From NCBI GenBank assembly GCA_026168455.1, contig CM047426.1:555501-619500 (forward strand): 64,000 bases of DNA. The letters are read 5' to 3'. A program made the translations under genes and the position numbers. Of the stretch, positions 1 to 12,000 are shown piece after piece. Position 1 is the first letter of the stretch. The number at the start of each line of letters is the position of its first letter. The DNA is from Theocolax elegans (lineage: Eukaryota; Arthropoda; Insecta; Hymenoptera; Cerocephalidae). Below the pieces are notes generated by a model. It saw only the letters and a program-made list of their open reading frames with translations, did not search any database and was not told the origin of the DNA.

Positions 1-2079
1 CCCGTTACAACAACGTAGTCGTGGAAAAAAGCAAGCAACTGCTTAATCTTATTTTTTCCCATTTTCCGATTGTTCAATCTTGCGTAAATTCGGGGATAAT
101 GATGTACAAAAGTCAGTGATGGAACAAGAACAAGTAAACGAGACGGTTGTCGTCGAATACCCGTAATTGCCGAGTACAACCAAGTACCACGTTAACGAAC
201 GACAATTCAAATACCGTGCGTACTCGTACGTGTAAAAAAAGGGAAACGTACTTATAGAGCGCGTGGAAATGTTGGAGATAGCGCGCCGCCGCGTGGTCCG
301 ATATGATCGTTCGCATAAGGTTGGCAACTCTATGTACTTGCAACTCGCTTCGCGGGGGTTGACTCGGCAATGTGAAGAGAGAGAGAGAGAGAGAGCGGCG
401 TCTGGTGGGTGAGGGGAAGCCAAGAGTGCAGAGAGGAGAGGAGAGGAGAGACATCGCTAACCCGGCTCGGAGGGCGCGCGATGTCGTCATACACGGCGTA
501 TCCGTCCCCCCGCAACGAGCCCAAGGGCGCACGCGCCGATCGTTAAAAACCTATACATATATATTTTTCGTTATAGGTATAACACACGTACGTATGACTG
601 CTCTCTCTCTCTCTCTCTCTCACTCTCTCACTCTCACACACTCTCCGAGTCGTCAGCGTGCATTCGGTTTAAAATGTGTAAAACAAAAAAAGGGAATCTG
701 CAGTTTCCGCACGTGTCTTTACGACCGCGCAGTCGCGTTGTCTATTATTTTTCATCCAAGATTACCTGGTTTTTACAGTTCAGGTATACAAGGTATATGC
801 TCCTCCCGCGTTAGTATCTATTTTATTTGGGTTTTTTTCGCTACTCCCGAGGTGTCCGCGTGGGATCCGTCCGATCCGTCGAGAAGTTGCGCGAAACGCG
901 TGACTGTTTGGTCTGTATGCGTTTCCCAACCTCGCGACGTGTCGATATGCATTCCTGTACGCGAAAAAAAGAAATGCCTTTTTTACGAGTTAAGTGATCG
1001 ATCGGTCATCACGGAGGAACATTTCGAGACCCCGCGTATATGGAGCTCGTCTCGCTAATTTCACCGGTACACGATGATCCTCGTCGCATCGCGTGCGTTT
1101 TTACGGTCCGATTTATTTTTCAAATTTAACGAGTCGTTGGTAAAAAGCATAACGCGCATCGGCACCGCTATTTTTACTTTTCTATCTTTTTTCTCCGGTT
1201 TTCTATACTTTATACTCGTTTTATACCGTTTCCGTACACTTTGGTTATTCCTGGATTTACATTTAATCCTTTTAGAGACCTTGTTGCATCGGTACAACGT
1301 GCGAAATGAGTGCAACAAATTGTTTGCCATTAGTATATATATATACCTTTGCAACAAAGAGAGTTATTCGATGATGCGGGAACGGGATGAATGATGCGCG
1401 AAAACTAACATTATGTTTGATAACAGCTGATATATATCCAAGTCTTTATACCGTAACAATCGAGTGATAATAACCGCCCTGAGTCTTCGACGACAACAAG
1501 TATCGCGCTCGTTTCCGAACTTTGGCTCTCGCATCTTCGATTCTATACCAAGGAAATGTAGGATTCCCTCAGAATGATGTATTCTCCTGTACCTCGCGAA
1601 CAATCTAAAACCTTAAACGAATGGACTCGCGAGGTTATCGAAATAAATAACGAGACTCGTTGAATATTCCACTAAAATCACGTTTATGCCCTCAGGAAAA
1701 TGTTGTATATATTAAATATTATACTACATTTCTGACTGAACTAACTGATCCGCGTTGAAACGAAAGGATATATTTGGGTTATCGTTATTATAGTGATTAT
1801 TAGCGCGTTTCACTTTGTCAAAAATATTGAATGTAACTTAGATTAGCTAGATGTAATACTCACATTAGCAACTGAGTCAACCAACACGGAAAAGAAACTA
1901 TTTTAATTTAATAACTGTATACGATGGAAGTTTCAAGATTTTTTACATACACATTGCTAAGAAATGGGTATGAAAAATTAGTTTTCTAATCAGTAGTCGT
2001 CAAATGATTTTGTTCACTGTGATATTTCGTTTAATAGAATAAACGATTTTCGAATCTATTTAAATTAAGTTTCTCTATA
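1..2079. other. Non-coding flank, CpG-rich to about 1.06 kb
   Basis: No gene could be supported here. The first 1.06 kb is richer in CpG than what follows and carries a GA run (about 376-395) and a CT run (about 601-630). This is the look of a promoter or untranslated leader in these genomes. Open frames exist on both strands, but they run through the simple repeats and show no recognisable domain. A 21-codon ORF starts at 481. From about 1.1 kb the sequence becomes ordinary AT-rich DNA. It could hold a distal Fatp leader exon or the edge of a gene to the left. Confidence 0.4.
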
Positions 2080-2091
2080 CACGGAGAAAAA

Positions 2092-2582
2092 GTCAGGGTG
2101 CTCATCATCCACATAATAATTGTGCATTTATTAATATTATATTGTACGCAATCGATTATACATTTTTTTTAATGCGATTAAATTTATTGTGCTCATTTAT
2201 AATTAATAAGATGTAGTGCAGAATATATTATTTATCAGGTGTGTAAAATAAAATTAATCGCATTCAAAAAGAAATTAATATATAATCGATTGTGTACAAT
2301 AAACGTGCACGCTATTTTAAAAAATGATTGTATACAAATCGCGGTGCAGAATTTTAAAACTATTTTTTTTCCTTTTTTCAATGTGCCGAATAATTTCGTG
2401 CACTATTTATTTAAAAAAACGTTGTACACAAAGATATTATGCAGTAAAATTAACTCCGTTATTTATTATACGTTATTAATAATTGTGCATGATTAAAATA
2501 ACTTGTGCTCAAATTTAATAAATAACTACTTGTGCAAAATTAATAAATGCACAATTATTATGTGTCTGATCAGCACCCTGTC
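2092..2582. mobile_element. hAT-like MITE with perfect 8-bp target duplication
   Basis: GAGAAAAA occurs directly outside both ends (2084-2091 and 2583-2590), giving a perfect 8-bp target-site duplication as expected for hAT-type insertion. The terminal inverted repeats begin G(T/A)CAGGGTGCT and run for roughly 40 bases, including ATAATAATTGTGCATTTATT. A further internal inverted pair lies around 2150-2200 and 2245-2300. There is no transposase; the open frame at 2239-2496 is low-complexity and AT-rich. The superfamily assignment rests only on the duplication length and the CAGGG-like terminus. Confidence 0.75.
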
Positions 2583-2857
2583 GAGAAAAAAATATTAATA
2601 GTTACTAGAAATGGTATAGTAATGGTTAATAGATTTTATATTAAATTCAATATATCCGATACACTTTTGACTGATTAGGTATAACATTTTGTACTGAGTG
2701 CTAAAAAGTTGCGTAATCTTTTATAAATTATCTTGTCTCCAATCGACTGTGACATAGTATAAGATATTTTATACTCAGTCGGAAGATAACCTTATAGTTT
2801 TTTTATTTAGAAAAAAATCTATAAACAAATAAATAGCTATGAAAAAGTATTTAATTA

Positions 2858-2974
2858 CCCTGGTAGAAAATTGAGCCTATTTCTGGTCTGAATTTCTGGT
2901 AAAAATTTTTGAAAATAATTTAACATGTGTTGACCAGAAATTCTAGTCAGAATCTGCGTTATTTTCTACCAGGG
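2858..2974. mobile_element. 117-bp Tc1/mariner-type MITE
   Basis: The ends are CCCTGGTAGAAAATT and its near-exact inverse ending ATTTTCTACCAGGG, bounded on both sides by TA (2856-2857 and 2975-2976). A TA duplication is the hallmark of Tc1/mariner insertion. The interior is also largely palindromic (the TTTCTGGT and ACCAGAAA blocks). It is far too short to code for a transposase. Confidence 0.75.
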
Positions 2975-3937
2975 TAGTATCATGTATATTATTATTAGTA
3001 AATAGTAAAACCGAGTAAAACCCATACTTATAATATTAACCACGAGCAATCATATATGGACGTATGTATTACAAGTGTAACTACGCATCTGACTATGAGT
3101 TTAGAGTAATAAATAAAGAAAAAGATACGAGTACCAACGGACAGTCAAAACCGTACGACCTAAGTTTATTTTTACAATTGTACACATACATATTTGGCTA
3201 TATCATGGTAAACATAACCTAGCTAACTCGCGATTCACGTTGCAGTTAAACCACCGATTTTTTTAACCAACATTGCAAATCAACGTTAAATAGATTTTTT
3301 AAATACAAAGAGAAATCAGATCATGATTTATAATACTTTATATTCAGTACTACATATTTATTCAATGCTATATATTTAAGTTGACACGTAAAAAGCTTTT
3401 TATTGAGTATAAGTATGCTTCTTAATCATTAATAAATTTTTCCCGTCATCTTGAATTTAATAAAATGTTTAGTATTAAGTCGCAGTAAATCTAGTGATTA
3501 TAAAATTTTTTTTTTCTCCGTGTTTTTTTTGGCGCTATTTAAATCTGAATTCCCTATCACACATTCACACCATATCGGTCATTCGATTACTAATGTTAAT
3601 TATTCATCAATTTATTACCTTTGAAAGAATCTTTCTAAAAATATTTTTTATTCACATTGCAGTCCAATTTTCTTACAACATTTTTAATGCCGTTTTAATC
3701 GCTTGGGCATTTGACAATTATCATGCAGCAGTTGCAATGGGCGAAAATAATGAGATATAATGTTTCATTACAAATAACTACAATAAATATAAAACACTTT
3801 TTTACATAATTCTATTTAAAATATGTCTGTTTCGTACTGAATAATAAATGGAATCCAATTACATCCTACAAGTGCATTATCACCCTTCATTTTGAGTATT
3901 ATCTATCGCTGTGCGAGAAATATATTGTCGGACAGGT

Positions 3938-4048
3938 ATATTGATGCATTCAGAAATGGCATTGGAAGGAAATTCGAGTCTTATTTTTCTGTCACAGATT
4001 TAACAGTCAAATTCCCTTCTAATGCCATTTCTGAATTCATCAATATTT
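3938..4048. repeat. Short inverted repeat, MITE-like
   Basis: Two arms of about 40 bases are inverted copies. TATTGATGCATTCAGAAATG on the left matches the reverse complement of the right arm, which contains CATTTCTGAATTCATCAATA. The central spacer is about 30 bases. This is probably another small non-autonomous transposon; its boundaries are approximate. Confidence 0.6.
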
Positions 4049-5160
4049 TAGTTTGTAATTCAGCTGAATGTTAGATAATACTCCCATATAATTTACCACA
4101 TTTATTTAGATAGTACTTACAATAGTTTTTTGCGTCGTTTAATATCTCAATTCACTCGGTCGATAAGAAATGAGTGTGATATTCCCTATTTAACTTATTT
4201 TACCGATATAATTTTACTATTACAGCTATAAGTACAGACGCTAGTCTTTAACAGGTCGCGTGAAAAGTTTGTACGACTGTTTATAACAATGCTATAACCA
4301 TTGATAATTCAATATTCTTTAAGATATTTTTGAAACGCAATAGTCTTCTTCGGGAGAATCGTCGGTATGAAATACTTTGTAGAACAATGTATAATGGATA
4401 TTTAAACGGGGTGGCATACTTGATTGTTGTTACCGACCGACCCAGTGAAAAAGTTTGTATTTTCTACGCATAACTATAACATTTCGAAAGTTGCAGGTGA
4501 ATTATAACGAGATTGAAACTTTGTAGAGTGATAAATTATTGAACAAATTTAGTGCCAGCCTCTGTATTTTGGTTTTGGTTTTGCATTAAATGCTATGTAT
4601 CGTCAAGTGAATGTAATAATTAACATTTTTTTCTCGATTGATGAGAATCAGGTGTGCTACCCTATTAGTAACTTGGGTCTGAAGTTTCCATCGTGGGATT
4701 GACAAATTTTGATTTTTAAATAAAAAGACGGTGGATAACACGTTGCATCAAATGACTAAATAGGTAAAAACTGAAAAATGTCCTATGTAAAAGAGTTACC
4801 GCGTGTCACGCCTATACTAGTACACATATATGTAAAAAAGTAAATATCAAATATAATATTTCGAAATAATATATTAAGGATTTGGGTTAGTTGAATAATT
4901 TGATAATGCTCAGAAATGAGATATGTTACGATTTATTGATACGTTATATCAATTTTTGGTTAAAAAATGAAGATATTGAGGGATGTTATAATATCGGTGG
5001 AATCGAATGACTAAAAGTTGAAACCCATTAAATAAAAGGGGTAACGTGAGAGACGCAAGACCAAGACCTACGTAAAATTAAGATATCCACCGTTGGGTAT
5101 ACCGATGGGTCGGTCAATAGAATATTCATCTTGGTGCAGTTTGGAAAAGAAAGAGCGTTG
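4049..5160. other. AT-rich intergenic stretch
   Basis: No coding frame, structural RNA or repeat could be supported. It lies directly upstream of the GA-rich Fatp leader. Confidence 0.5.
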
Positions 5161-5467
5161 CTGGGTGACCGTTGAACGGGTTAAGGAAAATCGGCAGGTG
5201 GTGGGCAACAACAGCGCAATAGACAGAGTGTCTCGGTCGGGTGTCTCGGAGAGGGAAGGGTGAGAGGGAGAGAGGGAGCGAGCGAGGGTATAGCTATAGA
5301 GTCGCGAGGGGTGTTAGTGGTAGTAGTGGTAGTCGGTAGTAAGGAAGGATCGGGGACGACCCTGTGTCCAATTGCGGTGGGTTGGCGATACATAGATACG
5401 CGACTGTACGTGTTGGTTTGTGTGTGCGCAGAGCAGCCGGCGCAGCGCGGGCCCGGTCTTCCTCACC
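5161..5467 (+). promoter_or_regulatory. Probable Fatp 5' leader / promoter region
   Basis: The sequence changes abruptly to a purine-rich GAGAGGGAGAG-type and CpG-rich stretch that ends at the Fatp start codon. The ATG at 5468 sits in a near-ideal context (CTCACCATGG). The frame is open upstream to 5420 but has no earlier ATG, so 5468 is the start. No TATA box or transcription start could be fixed, and extra upstream leader exons are possible. Confidence 0.45.
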
Positions 5468-6614
5468 ATGGAACTCAGATTCGCCCTCCTCGTGCTGGCG
5501 ATCGCCGGGAGCCTGATGGCCGCTGGCTTGAGCTCGAGGCTCGGCCTCGTCGCCAGGATCGTCCAGTTCGGGTTGGCCGCCGCGGTCGTTCCTCTCCTCT
5601 GGACGTACCATCGGAAAATCTACATAATCATCAGCACCCTACCCAGGGACATCAAGTAAGCTATTATAATACGTATTATTTACTTATTTTGTAACGATGT
5701 CCGCGGACTAAACTTTGACACCTTGTCGCCTCGACATCGATCAACCGCGCACGAGTCTCCCTACATTTTATAGAGCTTGAGAGACGGCGTACTTTTTTCC
5801 GACTTATTCCCGCAATTTTCCCTTTTTTTCGTTTTAACTTGTAGTCTTTCGAATCGCGGAAAATTGTCTCGGTAAGGACGTACACGAATATGCACGCGTA
5901 TACCTTATTCTTGATGAGGAATTCGAAATAGTACGGGAGATCGATTGTTACGCTACGGGTACGTGCATCGTACGATAGTTTGTTCGAGCTGTGTGTGCGT
6001 GTATAGCTGGTATGTACCTATGTATGTACACGTACATCCAGGCTCGAAAATTACATCGTAAATTATTTGATAATTAATAATCCGAGGTAGTAACTGCATC
6101 TAAACGATACATCGAGGACACATTTCGGTTAACTATCTCATTTTCTCGTATCCCCCCCTCCCCCCTCCCCCCTTCGTCTTGGCATACTTTACAACAGTAT
6201 TTTCAAATATTATCGATTCCTCCGCCGCATCTACTTCTTTGTTACTTACTACTAGACGTTCCTTGCGTTTCAACATTCTTTCCCCTTTTTTCCATACTTT
6301 TAAGTTCACCCAATTAAAAAATAAATTCGACATTAACGTTCGAGGTGCACGTTTGAGAAGTATAACAATGCATAAAAGAAATGAGGAAATAGAGAGAAAG
6401 AGGAGGTGGAGGAGTAAGGAGAATCCGGAATTCCACCGCAACAACCGACTAGATGCACTTTCGTATATTTTAACCCGAAAAGTAAAACCCATTAGCGTAA
6501 AGGGTGAAACGCGCTCCATTTTTCAAGCCGTAAAACCGTACTTTAAAACTAATACTCGAAACCCCCAAGATCGCAGGTGCGAGAGACTAAAGTTTCGTTT
6601 GTTCAACCGGATGC

Positions 6615-6648
<34 letters not shown>

Positions 6649-7521
6649 TGCGAGTATATACGCCAAATGAATTTCTTCTTCTTGTTTACTCTCGCGATAA
6701 TATATTTTCCGGGAGGATGATGTCCGCGGACAAGTTTTTCCTATACTGTGCTACTTGGATCGGAAGAGGAATATTATTTTTCGCGACAAACACAACGGTC
6801 AGGGAGTAAATAATAAATGTATTTTAATATTTTATTCATGACGTAGATCTATTGGAGCACCCAAGAATATATATTCGTTCATTTATTTATTCGTGTTAAT
6901 CGATATATACGTGTTGCTGCATTATTAAAGGAAATTAAAAAGACATTTATACACTGCGTATGCTCGTTCAAACTACATATGTATATATGCATTAACCTTA
7001 AAAGGACGTAATTGTTTTTCATTAAATTGTTGTCGAAACGTGAACATTCGTAACTTTTCCGGTGCGAAGGCCGAGTAAATAAATAATATTAGTTTGCCGT
7101 AAATAAACAAATACCTATACATTCGTTTAGAGCGTGAATTTTCGAAAGGTGAAAAATATCCTTCAAATTTCAAATTTCAAATTTTCAATAGACCGAGAAA
7201 ATATTCTCTTCTGACACTATATACAATGTTATTAATCGACGTTTCAAACTTTATCTTAATTAGAATAATAACAATTTTAATTTCGCTTAATCTTTAGCGC
7301 ATAATTAATCTGACACTGTCTGTATATATACGCAATTGACGGGTAACTAACGCTTAAACGCGAACTTTGAACCGTTACGATACCTACTTGCATATTTCTT
7401 CAAAAACGATAAACGAATGCAACAATTTCTTACGACCTATTGAGACAATATTTTTTATTATATTTTTTTCGAAATAACGCGATAACAAAGAATCCAAACA
7501 GTTTTATACAACGACCTACAT

Positions 7522-7580
<59 letters not shown>

Positions 7581-9028
7581 TCTCGTGTATTACGTTTTCA
7601 TCGAGTACGATAATTTTTCAAAGATCCGGAAGAGGCGTATTATTCTTTATGCGTTTCCACTCTCTTTTTGTCCGTTAGTTAATGAAAATAATGACGAGGC
7701 GTTGTAATTAATACGATAATTGTCTTTTTTTCTCATTCATAAAGGATCGAGCGCTGTGTTGGTTGGTTTGTTTACCTCTCTCTCTCTCTCTCTCTATCTC
7801 TCTTTCTCTCTTTTCCGAGATAAAAAGGAAAAGAAGTATAGTGGAATGAAACGGTATTATTTGAGATGTAGACAAAGAAAATTATTGCTCCGCGATATTG
7901 CGCGCACCGCGTCAATACGATTAAACATTAATTTACGTATAAATTATACGTAATACTGCACACGGTGAAATATTGCTGTATTTTCTTGAGATTGAGTTGT
8001 TAATGCAACGTCTACAGTGTCGCACGCACATACGTGTGTCTCTTTATATATATAACGCAACTACATTAATGCATAAGCATGCTAAGTTTCGCACTCGATA
8101 TCACGAAAATGTTGCTGCTTGATAAAAAAGAATCGCGCTATTATTAGACTTTGATGATGTATATACGTTTTAAAACTACGCGTCGTGTGAATATAGACCG
8201 ATTTTTAATTAGACGTGTATATAGCGTTTATAAACTATATATATATATATATATATTTCAACAATTTTAACGGGTAAAATGCATAACGCCTTGAAAGCAT
8301 CCGAAATAACGGTTTACAATTTCCTCAGGATCAATGGGAGTGGGACCCTTTGTTTTTTTGACCACGTACTCTCGAAGAATAAGAAAATGGTAAATGCAAA
8401 ATTAAAGTTTATAAAAATCGGTAAAAAAAAGTGGTTTGTTACGTCTTTCAATTCCAGCCATATTTTTAGACTCTGGAACTATAACCAAATGGTTTATAAT
8501 TTTCAGCGTATACTTATCTATACGGTATAATGAAAATTTGAGAGAATACGCGCGCGAGAGATGCGGGAGAGGAAGGAACGTATTAACTTTGCTCGCGCAG
8601 CATCGAACGGTGAGACGATTATAAAAGGATCGGTCGAAGATCAATGCCTAGACTATCGGCGTAGTGACACTCTCTCACTCGTCTCTATGTCGATGCTCAT
8701 TCTATAGAATTGGACATTATAAAAATACGTAATGGTTAACGGGTCAGCCAAGAGGGGCGCCGTCCTTCGTATTAATAGTTTATGACCACCTGCTACTTTT
8801 GCGAAGTATACACGTCGTCGTCGCCGTCTCTCCCTCTCCCTCTCCCTCTCTCTCTCTCTCGGTGTACACACCGCAGCACCGAGTCGATCTATACGCGCAA
8901 CCCGGCTAATCGTTTGCCCTAGCACACGTTAATTTATATATATTGACCGTGTAGCCTCTCCGCGTGTCTGTGTTTTAAGTGTGTGTGTGTGTGTGTGTGT
9001 GTGTCGCATGTGCATGTACGAGAGAGAA

Positions 9029-9071
<43 letters not shown>

Positions 9072-12000
9072 TGCGGGCGGATAAACTTCCGTAAGGACGG
9101 GGTGAAACCTCGTACACGTACATAAACGCAGGAAATGTGTACATCACATTGATCAATTGCTTTCTCGAGAAATATATACATGCGCGTTTATTATTCTTCA
9201 TTAATTGTCTATTTCTTTTTGCTTCTTTTACCCTAAGATTTATATACGTCAACTGCGATCGCGTACAACCTTGAAAATTACCATACTATTCGTTTTTATA
9301 ACAGACGGGATTTTTTTTTTTAATAATTCCTTTCGGGTCCTTGTATTTCCGTTATAGCGATGTGATAGTCAAATTACAGGGATCTATTTTTACAAACTCG
9401 GAAATTTTTACTAAAATGTTAAACTACAAATCTAAAAAAGATTCGTACGCGACGCGTAAATGATTCAATAATAAGAAATAATGACTCTGTTGTTTTACAC
9501 CTCAATAATTTAAAGCTCAATAATTTAAGCATAAACAATATTGCAAAAATGTATAGATGGTATATAGATCGTTACAGAGGGATATTTCGAAAAAAGTAAA
9601 ATTAAATTTAAAAATAAACAGTGATTCGGATTCGTGATTATTACTTACTTGGTATAGAAATTTGTTCATCTTTAATAGTTGGTAGTTAAAAATAGTGGGC
9701 TGCTTATAGCTCATAATGGACATAATGAAATAGCTGTTTTCTGAAATAGTTCATAATGAACTTTTTTCTACCAATTTTTAAATAGATGGATAATTTATTT
9801 CAAAAAATCGTTTCAATTTCTACAATGTGGATATTCTTCATCAATACACGTAAATTTATTAAAGAGGACGTCCTAGCGATTTTACGGACGTGTAGGAGTG
9901 ACCGTTTTTAATTTTTATGTACAATAATACCAGTTTCTGGAGAATTTTGGGACCAGAGCGCCACTCTATACAGTACTACAAGTAAATTGTCAAATTTTGG
10001 TGCAAATTCATTGAATATTTACGAAAAATAGTGCAAAACTGTAATGTTTTGCATCATAACCTGATTACTGTAATTTACAGTCTCGCATTATTCTTCGTAA
10101 ATATTCAATGAATTTGCACCAAAATTTGACGGAATACTTATACTATTATATAGAATGACGCTCTGATCCCAAAATTCCTCCTAAGCTTTTTGGTTATTGA
10201 TAAAAATTAAAACGGTAACTACTATATATCGATAAAATCACTAGCTTCCACGTCCTTTTAAGTTTTTTTAATTTTTGATGTACCATTTATATTTACTCGT
10301 TGCCGACCACTTATGATTTATTTAAAAAAATGGTACTTAATTCTTTGAAACATTGCTCTATAAAGATTTAAACTCTACTCTGGATCCTCTTCCGGTTTTC
10401 AATGTTTTAAACGTTATTTATCACTTAAATCTGTGGATTCGTTAATGAATTATTTTTCTTTTTGTATACCGTATAATAGGATACTGCAGTTGACATTTGT
10501 CATTCGGGAATACAATAGATTTGCATACCAAGTGTTACAATATATTTAATAATTTACTACGGATATTTATCATATTTGACAATGTCAATTTGAGACGGGT
10601 TGTGTACTTTGAATTTCCAGATTCCTTTATCGGTATGTCAACGCAGATCGAGAAACGCGGCAATTCGTGAAGAATAATTCGACGGTGATGAAACTGTTCA
10701 GGGAACGAGCACGGCTCTATCCGAATAAGCCGTGCTTCATCTTCGAGGGTCGTACTTGGACCAATGCCGATGTAAGTACTTTTTTCTCGTTCATTCGATA
10801 TTTCCACCGTTTTCTCGATTCTCGGATCTTGTAGTTGTTGAAGAAGTTACGTATAGGTATATCGATTCGTATAACAATTTGACGAATACGAAAAGACGTT
10901 GACGATTAGCGGGTCAATTAAAAGTTGAAAACCGTGTATTTGTCGAAGAGAAATATCGATTAACCCAATAACAACCACCAACCGGGCGCGACGTGCATGT
11001 CGCAAAGTAATAAATCAACAAAAAAAAAGGAAGGAGAATTCGTCCTTGACTTCGATATTTCTCGTTACTTGCTTGAGTTGCTCGATGAAATTTGCTTGTA
11101 CGTAGACGCGCGCCCGCGGTCTAATCGAATTAGATGGGATTTGTTTGGTTTAAACTTTCAGATCGACAAGTACAGCAATCGAATAGCATCGGTGTTCAAG
11201 GAGGCTGGCTACGTCAAGGGAGACGCAGTGGCGCTTCTGATGCTGAACAAACCCGAGTACATCGCTATATGGCTGGGTCTCGGTAAACTCGGTGTCATCA
11301 CCGCTCTCATCAACACGAATCTTCGTATGCAGTCTCTCGTCCATTGCTTGACCATCGCCAAAGTCAAAGCTGTCGTTTACGCCGAAGAATTAGCTTTCGG
11401 TAATCTTACCACCTGTATATATCTAGAGTAATAATGTATATAATAGTGCAAGGCCCAACCGCCAATCACCGTAATATCCTCGTTATCGATTTTATAATTA
11501 CAACTCCCATCACCTTATATTATTCTTAAATGCGTCTCCATGCCTTTTTTACTCCATGACTTATTTTATTTGGATTACACTAAGAATACACCATTACGAC
11601 GTGTCCCACTTCGCGGTGCAATATTAATATTTTGTTTGTTCGTGTTTGTAAATATAATAATTGAGTGTGGAGAGAGGAATGTGAATGAACGATCGGTTGT
11701 CGTGTTTAGCGATCGACGACGTCCTCGACTCGTTACCACCGGGTATCCAAAGATTTAAGCAAGGATGCGAGGTGCCTTGCACGGATGGCTCTCTAAATCT
11801 TAATGAAATGATGGGGAAAGCCACCGACGAGCAGCCCGTCGTCGACGAGGAGCCCGGCTACAAGGACAATCTTCTATACATTTACACGAGCGGTACTACC
11901 GGCTTGCCTAAAGCCGCCTTATTCCCCAATTCGAGGTGAGTCGTCAGTCTCGTATGTTTCATCATTTATACGAAATATCGAATAAAATTACGAGTTTTCT

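Larger units (their letters stand above)
2080..3522. mobile_element. Interrupted DNA transposon, CACGGAGAAAAA ends
   Basis: The left end at 2080 reads CACGGAGAAAAA. The right end, closing at 3522, is its reverse complement TTTTTCTCCGTG. If the element inserted at 2092-2582 is ignored, the left end continues into sequence similar to the reverse complement of the right end for about 30 bases (both contain ACTAGA). This suggests a single older element later hit by a second one at 2092-2582 and a third at 2858-2974. Shorter relatives with the same ends lie at 43208-43445 and 55080-55363. It has no transposase ORF, so it is non-autonomous. No clear target-site duplication was seen. Confidence 0.5.
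5656..10620 (+). other. Fatp intron 1
   Basis: This is a 5-kb intron between the membrane-anchor exon and the rest of the enzyme. It holds CT/GA/GT microsatellites, a TTAA-flanked inverted repeat near its 3' end (9859-10261) and no supported gene. The open frames at 6133-6670 run through a GA run and look non-coding. A fragment of a dispersed repeat family (ATTACAGGGATCTA type) lies at about 9367-9440. Confidence 0.6.

Noticed and set aside
372..1058. 228-codon plus-strand open frame
   Set aside because: It begins in a GA repeat, runs through a CT repeat, lacks any recognisable domain, and is overlapped by equally long frames on the other strand.
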